DNA of 64,000 nt, taken from positions 1-64,000 of the forward strand of contig CAKZJE010000033.1 in assembly GCA_936941155.1 (NCBI GenBank), given 5' to 3'. The translations under genes and the position numbers were made by a program. Each line of letters begins with the position of its first letter. The stretch's first letter is position 1. A model generated the notes under the pieces. That model made no database searches and had not been told where the DNA came from. It worked only from the letters and a program-made list of their open reading frames with translations. Below are positions 17,734-26,644 of this stretch, in pieces. The DNA comes from an uncultured Methylomonas sp. (GTDB taxonomy: Bacteria; Pseudomonadota; Gammaproteobacteria; Methylococcales; Methylomonadaceae).

Positions 17734-18243
17734 TCAATGCAGTTGTGCTGTTTTTTCAACTGCTTTTAAAGCAACAGAAATCACGCTATCACTTAACCAA
17801 ATGCCTCTATCCTGCATATTTTTTATCGCCTCTTGCATAGAAAACACATGCCCTTCTTGATGGGCGCGAATCAATATCCCGATTGAACGCGTTAGCGATA
17901 AGTTATTTAAACGAGCGATTCGCCTACCCACCGTTTCATCAATGCAAACAGTTTGAATGCCTTTGTCTAACGCTAGTTGAATCACCGAGGCTTCGCCTAT
18001 ATCCAAACTGTTTTTTAAAAATGGCGAAATGATCAGCGGTTTATCTATTTTGTGCAAAAAATGGGCGGCTTTAAATTCAGCAACAGAAAAACCGGATAAT
18101 CCGCCTTTTTCGATTTCTTGGCAGACTTCATAAGGCACAAAGACTTGTTTGTATAAAGCTTGCAATAAATTCAAATCACCGCACGCCGCAGATAAAGCTA
18201 GTAATGGGCTAGTATTAATGACTATTTCTGTGGGATTAGGCAT
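17734..18243 (-). CDS. DUF3368 PIN-like toxin
   Basis: This 169-residue protein has VINTSPLLALSAACGDLNLL at the N-terminus. Later come LDIGEASVIQLAL and VCIDETVGRRIA, the acidic positions of the PIN-type nuclease core in DUF3368 proteins. These proteins act as presumed RNases in TA pairs with UPF0175. Its start overlaps the antitoxin gene by 8 bp, so the two are translationally coupled. The module stands between the RND gene and a BNR protein gene. Confidence 0.82.
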   Translation of the reverse strand: MPNPTEIVINTSPLLALSAACGDLNLLQALYKQVFVPYEVCQEIEKGGLSGFSVAEFKAAHFLHKIDKPLIISPFLKNSLDIGEASVIQLALDKGIQTVCIDETVGRRIARLNNLSLTRSIGILIRAHQEGHVFSMQEAIKNMQDRGIWLSDSVISVALKAVEKTAQLH

Positions 18244-18490
18244 TTTCTATGTCGGCTAATAATTCGTCTTCTTCAAGGTCTATCATGGCAACGCCGAAGT
18301 GGTGCAAATTTAATAAAAAGGTGACTCTATCCATACCGATTAATTGGGCAGCCATGCCGGAGGAGAGTTTTTTCATTTCAAACAATTTCACTGCCATCGC
18401 TAACTTGGCTTCTTGTTCAAATTCAGCCCGATTTTTTTGGATGACATCTAATAAACTGGGCTGATATTGGATGTTGATTTGATTTAGCAT
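18236..18490 (-). CDS. UPF0175-family antitoxin
   Basis: This 84-residue protein has KLAMAVKLFEMKKLSSGMAAQLIGMDRVTFLLNLHHFGVAMIDL, the UPF0175 helical core ending in the conserved D-L/Y motif. It lies upstream of and overlaps the DUF3368 toxin gene. It probably binds the toxin and represses its own promoter in the 18491-18530 region. Confidence 0.83.
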   Translation of the reverse strand: MLNQINIQYQPSLLDVIQKNRAEFEQEAKLAMAVKLFEMKKLSSGMAAQLIGMDRVTFLLNLHHFGVAMIDLEEDELLADIENA

Positions 18491-18515
18491 GTTTTTATCC
18501 CAATAAGTTATTTTT

Positions 18516-18568
18516 GAATGCAGTGAAACCCATCATTTGCAGTTGTTGTGTGGTGTGATGGGTTTCGC
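18516..18568. repeat. GTGAAACCCATCA...TGATGGGTTTCGC hairpin repeat
   Basis: A 13-bp near-perfect stem (18523-18535 with 18556-18568) encloses a 20-base loop. The left arm recurs at 17681-17705 on the other side of the TA pair. Confidence 0.6.
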
Positions 18569-18599
18569 TATCGCTCTACCCATCCTACCGTGCTTCTAC

Positions 18600-18726
18600 T
18601 TAAGAGACTGTGAAAGTATTATCAAAAACCACTAAAAACAGCAAAAAATACGCTGTAAGTCATTGATTCTTCGTTTCCAAAATCACAAATATTGCCTGAT
18701 TTCGGAATACTTTCACAGCCTCTTAA
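18600..18726. mobile_element. MITE family 2 (127 bp)
   Basis: Left end TTAAGAGACTGTGAAAGTATT and right end AATACTTTCACAGCCTCTTAA are 21-bp inverted repeats with one mismatch. The 85-bp interior has no coding potential. The ends resemble those of IS elements, so this is probably a deletion derivative moved in trans. It fills the gap after the BNR gene. Confidence 0.7.
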
Positions 18727-18736
18727 TCTTATGAAT

Positions 18737-20878
18737 TTAAATACCAAGTTTTGAATGGTGAACTATAACTTCCCAGGTTTTTCCTCCATTCAGAGAACGA
18801 TATAACCAATCTGAAGAGGTTGCAAAAATTGTTTTATCAATTGCATAAGAAGGAGAAAATCTAATGGATGACGAAGAGGCAACTGGAAAACCTTCCCATA
18901 ATGCAATACTGTTGTTGGCTTTTATTAAACCTACACCAATAGGTTGAAATATCCAGCCTTGATCTTGTGATTTAAATAAACCTTTACCTTTTACACTGAT
19001 AATAATAGTTTTATCATTTTTAAAATCAGGTGAAACAGCTAACTCTTGAACCCATCCATCAACACCTCTCGTAAGATTAGAGATTTTATGCCAGGTAGAA
19101 AACCCATCTTTACTACGAAAAAGCCCTTTTTCTCCCGCTATAAAAATAATGTGATCTTTTGCATAATTTGTTGAAAAAGCTAGTTTTGCATGTAGCCCAA
19201 ATGTATTTTTTAAGCCTCTAGCAAACCAAAAATTACCACCATCATTACTCATATGAACGCCATTTACAGTAGCAATTAACAAAGTTTGATCAACTGAAAA
19301 ATTTGGCGAAATAACTAAAGATGAAGTAGCGTAAGAAGCGGCAGGATTTTCGCTATTATAAATATCGCTATAAGTAGTTCCCCCATCGGTAGATCGGTTT
19401 ATATGCGCGGCTCTAGTAGCAACAAACAGAGATTGATCATTGATATAGTTAGGCGAAATCGCAAGAATTGTTGGTACACCACTACTCGGAAGTAAAATTG
19501 GTGTAGTCCAAGTTAACCCATAATCTATAGTTTTTCCGATATGATTCTTGCCCAACATTGTAACAAACAGAGTTCCATCTGAAGGATAAGAAGGGGAAAA
19601 AACAATGTCGCTATTACGATATGCAATATTACCAGCTACGCTATTCCAACTATTACCATCATCCTTTGATAGATAGATACCACCTAAATAAGTGGTAAGT
19701 GCAAGCGTTTTATCACTGCTATAATTAGGAGATAGGACTATGCTTTGTATCAGTGTACGCGGCATAGTATTTAATTCTCTCCATGTTATTCCAGTATTAG
19801 CAGATTTAAACAGTCCATCAAATCCTGCCAAAAACAAGGTTTTGTCATTATTAAAGTTTGGTGAAATTCCGATATTGCTAAATTGATTACTATCACCTTG
19901 TCTATCTGTTGTTAATCCTTCACTTTGTTTTTTCCAATTTAATCCGGCATTATTGGAAATAAAAATAGCTTGGTTTGCTGTTGAGACAAATAAAGTCCCA
20001 TCATTTGTAAAATCAGGTGATAGTGCAATAGCGTGAATATCCACGTCTGTAATACCGGAACTGCTATTAAGAAAGGATTTTCCCGCGTCAAGTGTGCGAA
20101 AAACACCACATAAACTCGTTCCCACATAAAACCTATTACTGAGGAGTGGGGAATTTAATGTTCCTATTGTTTTAATTTCACCACAATTAGCAAACTGGTA
20201 AATTTTAGACCAAGTAAAACCTGCGTCTGATGAAAGAAATAAATTTCCACCTTGGTCACCGGTGAGAATTTTCTGCCCATTCGACAAACTGGCTATTACT
20301 GATATTGGATTTGGATTGTTAAAAACTTTAAGCCAATTATTGCTTTCTCTTCTATAAAGATCACGCAGATTACTGACAGCAAATACAACACCAGAATTAG
20401 CCGCAGGTACTGCATAAAGTTTGCTGATATTGAATGTATTTAACCCTTGATTAATTTTGTACCAGGAATTACCGGCATTTTCAGACTTATAAACGCCATC
20501 TTTACCTGCAGATAAATACAAAACATTTGAAAGAATTGGGTCAACTGCAACGGAAGTTAATGCCGATACACTATCAAGGCCTTGGGTCAGACGTTTCCAG
20601 GTAAGACCACGATTGATTGATTTTAAAAGATTAAGACGCTCTAAACTATAAAGAGTATTGTCTTGGCTAAAATTAGGAGATAGCACTATCTCTTTAACTA
20701 CATCATGAGGGGCATGTGCAGATACGGTTGAAAAAACTTGGAATACGCCAATAATTAATAAAATTACAGCCTTTTTATACTTGGTTTTTATCACTATCCA
20801 AGCCTTCCAAATGCCATATAACAAATTGACTTTATTTAACGGAGGTGATTTTTCTTTAGTTTTTTTAATTTTTGTCAT
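18737..20878 (-). CDS. Exported BNR/Asp-box repeat beta-propeller protein
   Basis: This 713-residue protein has a basic N-terminus, a hydrophobic signal or anchor (KAVILLIIGVFQVFSTVSAHA, about 38-58) and then about eleven repeats. Each repeat combines LSPNFSQDNTLY-like and S-x-D-x-G-x-T-W-like Asp-box motifs, such as SSDAGFTWSK, SKDDGNSWNS and SLNGGKTWEV. This predicts one or two beta-propellers of the sortilin/Vps10 or photosystem-assembly YCF48 type, facing the periplasm or exterior. There is no sign of catalytic sialidase residues, so an enzyme name is not justified. AAGGAG just upstream fixes the start. It stands between MITE 2 and an amidohydrolase gene and interrupts the efflux cluster. 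Confidence 0.75.
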   Translation of the reverse strand: MTKIKKTKEKSPPLNKVNLLYGIWKAWIVIKTKYKKAVILLIIGVFQVFSTVSAHAPHDVVKEIVLSPNFSQDNTLYSLERLNLLKSINRGLTWKRLTQGLDSVSALTSVAVDPILSNVLYLSAGKDGVYKSENAGNSWYKINQGLNTFNISKLYAVPAANSGVVFAVSNLRDLYRRESNNWLKVFNNPNPISVIASLSNGQKILTGDQGGNLFLSSDAGFTWSKIYQFANCGEIKTIGTLNSPLLSNRFYVGTSLCGVFRTLDAGKSFLNSSSGITDVDIHAIALSPDFTNDGTLFVSTANQAIFISNNAGLNWKKQSEGLTTDRQGDSNQFSNIGISPNFNNDKTLFLAGFDGLFKSANTGITWRELNTMPRTLIQSIVLSPNYSSDKTLALTTYLGGIYLSKDDGNSWNSVAGNIAYRNSDIVFSPSYPSDGTLFVTMLGKNHIGKTIDYGLTWTTPILLPSSGVPTILAISPNYINDQSLFVATRAAHINRSTDGGTTYSDIYNSENPAASYATSSLVISPNFSVDQTLLIATVNGVHMSNDGGNFWFARGLKNTFGLHAKLAFSTNYAKDHIIFIAGEKGLFRSKDGFSTWHKISNLTRGVDGWVQELAVSPDFKNDKTIIISVKGKGLFKSQDQGWIFQPIGVGLIKANNSIALWEGFPVASSSSIRFSPSYAIDKTIFATSSDWLYRSLNGGKTWEVIVHHSKLGI

Positions 20879-20957
20879 TGTTTACTCCTTAAATTGTACA
20901 TAACAGGTACTAACTTTATCAGATAAACAAAACTATTTAGTCGGAAGAAAGTTACCG

Positions 20958-22136
20958 TTAATCAATCGCTAATAAAACTCTCTCCACCAATCTCACCCAA
21001 TACGCCGCGCCCAAAGTTAAATTAGCATCATTAAAATCATAATGCGGATTGTGCAACAAACAGCCGCCTGCGGTTGAACCATTCCCTATCCAAGCATAAC
21101 AACCCGGTTTTTGCTGCAACATAAACGAAAAATCCTCAGCCCCCATGCTCGGCACAGGTTCAAAAACGTGCTCTTTGCCCACCAAACTTTCTGCAACTTC
21201 CTTAACAATTGCCGCTTCTGCCGCTGTATTCATCGTTACCGGATAACCGATGTCATAAGGATTAAACGCCACTTGCGCCGTGACTTGATGTGCCAAACAA
21301 ATCGCTTGCGTCAGATGCTCTATGCGTTCTTTAATCTGTTGCTGCACTGCCGCATTAAAACAGCGAAACGTCCCGCCAATGATCGCCGTTTCTGAAATCA
21401 CGTTCCAAGCTGTTCCTGAATGAATTTGTGTCACACTCACCACAGCGGTTTCAGACGGGTCTAAACTACGGCTGACAATAGTTTGCAATGCGTTAATTAA
21501 TTGCGCCGCGACTACAATCACATCATTACCCAAATGCGGCATCGCAGCATGTGTGCCGTGACCTGTGAGGGTAATTTCAAAATTATCTGACGATGCCATC
21601 ATTGCGCCTGCTTTTACGGCAAAATGTCCTTGTGGCACACCGGGAAAATTATGCAAGCCATACACACTATCCGCAGGAAACAGCGTGAACAAGCCGTCAT
21701 CAATCATTTTTTGCGCACCTGCTTGTCCTTCCTCAGCAGGTTGAAAAATCAAATACACTGTGCCATCAAAATGGCGATTTTTCGCTAAATAAGCCGCCGC
21801 CCCCAATAACATCGTGCTATGTCCATCGTGACCGCAAGCGTGCATTTTGCCGTGATGTTGCGATTTATACGGCAGTTGATTTTTTTCTTCGATTTGCAAC
21901 GCATCAATATCAGTTCTTAAGGCAATTTTTTTATCGCTCGTGCCATTAGAAATCGTTGCAACAATCCCCGTTTTGCCTAATCCTTGATGCACTTCCAAAC
22001 CAAACTCGCGCAACAAATTGGCGATGTAAGCAGAAGTTAAATTTTCTTCAAACGCCGTTTCAGGGATTTGATGCAGATGATGTCGCCATTGCTGCATTTG
22101 CGGGCGCAGTTGTTGTATTTCGGGTGGGATAGTCAT
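20958..22136 (-). CDS. M20-family amidohydrolase (hippurate/IAA-amino acid hydrolase type)
   Basis: This 392-residue zinc amidase or peptidase cleaves N-acyl amino acids such as hippurate. The metal site is MHACGHDGH (H99, C101, H103) with FQPAEEGQAGAQKM and later MGAEDFSFM. The dimerisation domain lies between (about 180-300). The Cys-Gly-His form and the length match the AbgA/HipO/ILR1 subgroup. It is a single gene; a 95-bp palindromic repeat separates it from the adaptor gene upstream. Confidence 0.92.
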   Translation of the reverse strand: MTIPPEIQQLRPQMQQWRHHLHQIPETAFEENLTSAYIANLLREFGLEVHQGLGKTGIVATISNGTSDKKIALRTDIDALQIEEKNQLPYKSQHHGKMHACGHDGHSTMLLGAAAYLAKNRHFDGTVYLIFQPAEEGQAGAQKMIDDGLFTLFPADSVYGLHNFPGVPQGHFAVKAGAMMASSDNFEITLTGHGTHAAMPHLGNDVIVVAAQLINALQTIVSRSLDPSETAVVSVTQIHSGTAWNVISETAIIGGTFRCFNAAVQQQIKERIEHLTQAICLAHQVTAQVAFNPYDIGYPVTMNTAAEAAIVKEVAESLVGKEHVFEPVPSMGAEDFSFMLQQKPGCYAWIGNGSTAGGCLLHNPHYDFNDANLTLGAAYWVRLVERVLLAID

Positions 22137-22172
22137 TTGCGTAACCTTTTATTAAAAAAAGGATAATTATAT

Positions 22173-22267
22173 TGTCTGAATCAAGATTTTCAGGATTAAA
22201 GACACTCAAGATGATTTTTTGACGTATCTTGTTAATCCTCAAATCCTGTAAATCCTGATTCAGACAA
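22173..22267. repeat. TGTCTGAATCA...TGATTCAGACA long inverted repeat
   Basis: TTGTCTGAATCAAGATTTTC faces AATCCTGATTCAGACAA across about 55 bp containing AATCCTGTAAATCC-type subrepeats. A half copy is found at 26517-26560. It sits between the adaptor and amidohydrolase genes and could attenuate read-through. Confidence 0.7.
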
Positions 22268-22270
22268 AAG

Positions 22271-23344
22271 TTAAGGATTAATCACCACCGTTTCGCCAGC
22301 TCTTAAACCAGAAATCACCTCGATTTTGTCAGCAAACATTTTCGCGGTACGAATATGGCGCAAACTCACTTCATTTTTATTAACAACTTTGACAGATTCC
22401 AATTGACCCACACGAATCACCGCAGAATTTGGAATCAACAAAGCTTGATGTTGTTCACAAGCTTGATCTAACCAGCCCAAATAACCAGGTTGCAAATCTT
22501 TCACTTCTGGCAATTTAATTTTGATGAGTTGACTGCGGGTTTGCGGGTCAATTTCTGGCGCGATTTCATCGATGTTTGCGGTTAAAGCTGAACCTAAATT
22601 ATCAATTCGCACTGTTACTTGCATTCCAGAAATTAACCGCGTCGCACATTGACTCGGTACACTGACTTCTAAACGCATATCTTGTGCGGTTTGCATCGTG
22701 ACAACAGGTTCACCAATCAAGCCCATATCGCCCGCTTCTTTCAGTTTTGCCACAATCACACCCGAAAAAGGTGCGCGTAGTACCGCATCATCCAAAAATG
22801 TGCGCACACCATTCACGGCACTTTGCGCTTGATTAACGCTGGCTTGTGCAGTTTTGGCTTGCGCTTGCACGTTGTCTAAATTTTCCCGCGTTGCCGCTTC
22901 CTGTTTGTACAAACTGCTAATCCGTTGTGCATCTGCCGCCGCGCGATTCGCTTGTGCATTTGCTCCCGCTAATGCAGCAAGAGCTTCATTTTCTTTAGCG
23001 CGAATATCTCGATCATCCAAACGCGCAATCACATCGCCTTTGCTGACTTTATCGCCAATATTCACTTTGATTTCTAAAATCCGTGCGGCAATTTTCGGCG
23101 CGATAGAGGCAACGCTACGAGAGCGCACTGTGCCCGGCCAAGCGAACATATCATCTATCGCGGTGTTACTGACCACAGCGGTTTTATATTTTGCGATGGA
23201 TTCTAAAGGTGCTGGTTTTGCGCTGCCAGGACTAACTTTATGTTCAAAACTACCTTGCATGTACATTAATAATAGAATCAAGCCTAAAACGGACGCGCCG
23301 ATTAATCCCATTTGTTTAATATCAAATTTATTCGCTTTGAACAT
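22271..23344 (-). CDS. RND periplasmic adaptor (membrane fusion protein)
   Basis: This 357-residue HlyD/AcrA-type adaptor has an N-terminal membrane anchor (GLIGASVLGLILLLMYMQ). It then shows a split lipoyl domain (KVSKGDVIARLDDRDI ... LRAPFSGVIVAKLKEAGDMGL), a helical hairpin rich in Ala/Gln (about 115-170) and a beta-barrel. It links an inner-membrane RND pump to TolC. The TolC gene is 65 bp upstream on the same strand. The expected permease gene does not follow; the nearest is at 13986-17237. Confidence 0.9.
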   Translation of the reverse strand: MFKANKFDIKQMGLIGASVLGLILLLMYMQGSFEHKVSPGSAKPAPLESIAKYKTAVVSNTAIDDMFAWPGTVRSRSVASIAPKIAARILEIKVNIGDKVSKGDVIARLDDRDIRAKENEALAALAGANAQANRAAADAQRISSLYKQEAATRENLDNVQAQAKTAQASVNQAQSAVNGVRTFLDDAVLRAPFSGVIVAKLKEAGDMGLIGEPVVTMQTAQDMRLEVSVPSQCATRLISGMQVTVRIDNLGSALTANIDEIAPEIDPQTRSQLIKIKLPEVKDLQPGYLGWLDQACEQHQALLIPNSAVIRVGQLESVKVVNKNEVSLRHIRTAKMFADKIEVISGLRAGETVVINP

Positions 23345-23366
23345 AAAAACTCCGCTGTTTGTTTTT

Positions 23367-23399
23367 ATGACTGGCAGTCCTTTAAGGACTGCCAGTCAT
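23367..23399. terminator. Perfect palindrome between tolC-like and adaptor genes
   Basis: ATGACTGGCAGTCCTT is the exact reverse complement of AAGGACTGCCAGTCAT, with one base between. There is no strong T run beyond it, so partial attenuation is more likely than full termination. The arm GGACTGCCAGTC is also the outer end of MITE family 1. Confidence 0.6.
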
Positions 23400-23409
23400 G
23401 TTTTGACCT

Positions 23410-24801
23410 TTATTTCCAATCACCCAACGCTTTTTTCAACGCCGCTTGCGCAGTGAGCGCGTCGTAATGCGCTGCGACTGTGTTTGCGTGTGCCTGATTT
23501 GCCGCCGATTGCGCTTCAATATAACGAGTTACTGTGACAGTTTCGGCTTGACGTTGAATATTCACCAAACGCAACGCCTCTTCCGCAGAAGTCACCGCCG
23601 CTTCCGTCACTTTCAAACGCGCTAACGCTTCATTCAGTTTTAAATACGCCGCTTGCAATTCTTGCTCAATCGCTAAACGAGTTTTGCGTTCTTGTTCCTG
23701 CGCTTCGGTTAATTTGCGTTCAGCTGCACTCACGCGCTGTTTGGTGCGAAAACCGGAAAACAAATCCACTTCCACCTGCACACCCGCAGTGACATTATCT
23801 TTCGCCAGTGAATATCCAGCATTTTGATTATCTTGACCGTAACTAACAAACGCATCGACTTTTGGTAAATAACCGCCTTTTTCGTTGTCAACTTGATGAC
23901 TGGCAATTTCGATTTGGGTAGCAGCCGCTTGAATTTCAGGGCGTTGACTCATCGCTTGTGCAACTAAGTCTTTGAATTGTTTCGCTTGTGTGGGCGTGGT
24001 TAAAATCGAAGCAGGCGCAATCGTAAAATTTTGTCCTGCTGGCAATCCTAATAATACCGACATGCTAGATTTTGCCAATTCGATACCGTTTGCCGCTTTG
24101 ATTTTCGCCTCTTGCGCTTCGGCTAATTTCACTTCCAACGACAAAACATCAGAGCGCAACACTGTTCCGGCGTTAAAACGTTTCCGAGTTTGGCTTAATT
24201 GGCTATCAATCGCGGTGATGGAATTTTGTGCAACTTTTTCCGCTTCTATCGCGGCTAAATAACTGTAGTAAGAGGCGGAAATAGCGTGCACCAAGGCATT
24301 GCGCAATGTGGCGCGTTCCAAATCTGCTGCTGCAATGCCTAAATGAGCGATTTTGGTATTTTCATAATCTTGTCCGCCGCGATAAAGCGAAATTCTGCCG
24401 GTGATTTCAGGACGAAAATTTTGCCGATAGCCCGGATGATTAATATTAGCGATAGAAGAATTGGTAAATTCGCGTTGCGCCACCATCATGGCGAAAACTT
24501 GCGCAGGATTGTTCGAGACTTGATAAGCCACTCGCGCCGCAACTTGCGGATAAAACGCCGACCACGCCTCGCCTAACTGCGCTTCAGCTTGCCCAATCCG
24601 CTCGTTAGCAATGTGCAAATCAGGATTGTTATCCAGTGCGTAAGTGATTGCTTTATCTAAAGTATAAGCCGCGCTCGCAGGTTGAGCCGTTGTGCTATTT
24701 TGAGAAGTGACAGCGGTTGATTCTGCATAACAAACTGAGTTTGCAAACAAAAAAGCCGCAGATAACGTCAATGCAAATTGATTTTTGAATAAAGAAGGCA
24801 T
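23410..24801 (-). CDS. TolC-family outer-membrane efflux channel
   Basis: This 463-residue protein has a signal peptide (MPSLFKNQFALTLSAAFLFANSVCYA). Two TolC repeats follow, rich in Ala/Gln coiled-coil helices (LRNALVHAISASYYSYLAAIEAEKVAQNSI; RKTRLAIEQELQAAYLKLNEALARL). It forms the outer-membrane duct of a tripartite pump. It is the first gene of a minus-strand set with the adaptor downstream. The terminal ALKKALGDWK is a common OMF ending. Confidence 0.9.
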   Translation of the reverse strand: MPSLFKNQFALTLSAAFLFANSVCYAESTAVTSQNSTTAQPASAAYTLDKAITYALDNNPDLHIANERIGQAEAQLGEAWSAFYPQVAARVAYQVSNNPAQVFAMMVAQREFTNSSIANINHPGYRQNFRPEITGRISLYRGGQDYENTKIAHLGIAAADLERATLRNALVHAISASYYSYLAAIEAEKVAQNSITAIDSQLSQTRKRFNAGTVLRSDVLSLEVKLAEAQEAKIKAANGIELAKSSMSVLLGLPAGQNFTIAPASILTTPTQAKQFKDLVAQAMSQRPEIQAAATQIEIASHQVDNEKGGYLPKVDAFVSYGQDNQNAGYSLAKDNVTAGVQVEVDLFSGFRTKQRVSAAERKLTEAQEQERKTRLAIEQELQAAYLKLNEALARLKVTEAAVTSAEEALRLVNIQRQAETVTVTRYIEAQSAANQAHANTVAAHYDALTAQAALKKALGDWK

Positions 24802-24946
24802 AGCAAGTGAATCTACATGATAGCGAATGCGTCATATATTAGCACATTCTAATATAAAAAGAGAACAGGATTAAGTTTTCCTGCTTTTAAAACTAAAACT
24901 TTACTAAAATATCCTCTTCTTTGATTTTAATGAGATTTTAATTGCG

Positions 24947-26011
24947 ATGGCAAAATCATTAACCAGCAGTTCTGAAAAAATAGGTTTATCACCCGGTTCG
25001 TTGATTCATGTCGGCGAGGTTTTTGATAATGATACCGTGATTACGTTGATTAATTACGATGCCACAACTTTAGAAGAAAAAGTTATTAGCAGTGTGGAAG
25101 AAATGCTCCCATACCGCGATAAATCTTCAACAACGTGGATTAATATTGAAGGTTTGCAAGATGTTGAATTAATTAGAACAATTGGGAAAGCATTTAAAAT
25201 TCATTCGCTAGTGCTGGAAGATATTTTGCACACGCATCAACGTTCTAAGTTTGAAGATTATGAAAATTATTTATTCATGGTGGTAAAAAACCTTTCCTTA
25301 GGTTTAGGCGATTTTTCCATTGAATACGAGCAAATCAGCATTTTGGTGTTTAAAAACTTTATTTTTACCTTTAAAGAAAAACCTACCTTATTGTTTGACC
25401 CGATTAAAATCAGAATTCAAAACAGCAAAGGCAGAATTCGCAAATTCAGCAGTGATTATTTAGCTTATGTGGTGCTTGATACGGTGATTGATGAATATTT
25501 TTCGCTGCAAGATTCCTTAGACGAATTAATGGAACAAATTGAAGATGAGCTGCTTCTTTCGCCAAGCACAGAAACTTTAAATACGATTCAGCATGTGCGG
25601 CGCGAATTGATTTTTGTGCGTAAATCCATTTCACCGCTCCGCGAATTATTATCAGGGCTGCATCGTTCTGATTCTCCGTTGATTGATGAAAAAAACAGGC
25701 GGTATTTTGGCGATGTTTATGACCATGCGTTGCGCGTGATTGAATCAATGGAATCCTATCGCGAGTTGATTACCGGCATGATGGATATTTATTTATCCAG
25801 TGTGAATAATAAAATGAGTGAAACCATGAAGGTTTTAACGGTGTTTGCGTCTATTTTTATTCCACTAACGTTTATTGCGGGCGTTTATGGAATGAATTTT
25901 GAATATATGCCGGAGTTAAAAATGCGTTGGGCATATCCTGCGTTATGGGGGGTCTTTATTACGGTTTCTGTGGGGTTAATGATTTATTTTAAGCGCAAAA
26001 AGTGGTTGTAA
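24947..26011 (+). CDS. corA: CorA magnesium/cobalt transporter
   Basis: This 354-residue homopentameric Mg2+ channel has the canonical GMN filter at 315-317 (GVYGMNFEYMPEL). Two C-terminal helices follow (VFASIFIPLTFIAGV and WGVFITVSVGLMIYF), with a basic KRKKWL tail. Its N-terminal funnel has the long willow helices (SLQDSLDELMEQIEDELL). It is a single gene, divergent from the tolC-like gene. The other CorA-like protein in the window lacks GMN. Confidence 0.93.
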   Translation: MAKSLTSSSEKIGLSPGSLIHVGEVFDNDTVITLINYDATTLEEKVISSVEEMLPYRDKSSTTWINIEGLQDVELIRTIGKAFKIHSLVLEDILHTHQRSKFEDYENYLFMVVKNLSLGLGDFSIEYEQISILVFKNFIFTFKEKPTLLFDPIKIRIQNSKGRIRKFSSDYLAYVVLDTVIDEYFSLQDSLDELMEQIEDELLLSPSTETLNTIQHVRRELIFVRKSISPLRELLSGLHRSDSPLIDEKNRRYFGDVYDHALRVIESMESYRELITGMMDIYLSSVNNKMSETMKVLTVFASIFIPLTFIAGVYGMNFEYMPELKMRWAYPALWGVFITVSVGLMIYFKRKKWL

Positions 26012-26013
26012 AG

Positions 26014-26391
26014 TTATTCTAACAACCATTGCAGAGCTTGTTCGCGGCTGTTAAATACGCGAACTTTAATGCCTCGGTTAAAACAGGTGGTTTCCCAAAA
26101 TTTAATATCTGCAATTAAATCAGGCTGCATTATCGGCAACACAAAGGCTTCTTTAATTCTATGACCGATATTCTTGGCAATTAAAACATCGACAAGATAA
26201 TAAAGATCAAAAACAGAATTCGTTTTGCCCGTGAGAGTTGTGCAGTCGGCTAAAATTAAAAATATATTTTCAGCGTTAGCAAGATTAATTGCGGCTGCCA
26301 CAAGGCCAGACAATTATTGAGCCGTAATGACACCTGAAAATTCAATTTCCAGTGTTGGTGAATCAGTAGATTTTTTAAGATTCCAAGGCAT
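26014..26391 (-). pseudogene. STAS/SpoIIAA-like protein broken by one in-frame stop
   Basis: Reading from ATG at 26391 gives MPWNLKKSTDSPTLEIEFSG, then VITAQ, a TAA stop at 26316-26314, and then LSGLVAAAINLANAENIFLILAD continuing to the end without a shift. A single G-to-T change (GAA to TAA) would explain it, because the family pattern favours Glu there. The product resembles small SpoIIAA/STAS-like proteins: a central ILADCT strand, a DLYYLVDVL helix, and a C-terminal REQALQWL. Re-start at the TTG just after the stop could give a shorter protein. It is convergent with corA. Confidence 0.65.
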
Positions 26392-26431
26392 GATAAGTAC
26401 CGAAAAATTTGATAAATCAATAAGATATTTT

Positions 26432-26476
26432 GTAGGTGTGGATTTATCCGCACTGTGCGAATGAATACGCACCTAC
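26432..26476. repeat. 45-bp palindromic repeat, copy 2
   Basis: GTAGGTGTGGATTTATCCGC pairs with GCGAATGAATACGCACCTAC. It matches the copy at 8501-8545 with a few changes. It lies in the 358-bp gene-free stretch before hrpA, which also holds two other repeats. Confidence 0.75.
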
Positions 26477-26516
26477 AGTTGTCGAGATTATTTCATGCAC
26501 GTTTCTAACTCAGCCT

Positions 26517-26560
26517 GACTGTCTGAATCAAGATTTTCAAGATTTTAGAATGAGCAAGAT
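26517..26560. repeat. TGTCTGAATCA repeat, half copy
   Basis: GACTGTCTGAATCAAGATTTTC is the same as the left arm of the inverted repeat at 22173-22267. The matching right arm is absent. Confidence 0.55.
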
Positions 26561-26604
26561 AATATTTGCAGTATAAAACAATATCGACTCTTGATGATAT
26601 TACT

Positions 26605-26644
26605 GCAAAAACTTTTCAAGACGACTGGTCGTCTTAAAAATTTC
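26605..26644. repeat. AAGACGACTGGTCGTCTT palindrome, copy 1
   Basis: GCAAAAACTTTTCAAGACGACTGGTCGTCTTAAAAATTTC has relatives at 38459-38500 and 61179-61219. The core AAGACGAC/GTCGTCTT is a perfect 8-bp arm. It lies just upstream of hrpA and shows that the open frame farther 5' is not coding. Confidence 0.75.

Noticed and set aside
20958-22136. Amidohydrolase as part of the efflux operon.
   Set aside because: M20 amidases have no role in tripartite pumps, and a 95-bp inverted repeat separates it from the adaptor gene.
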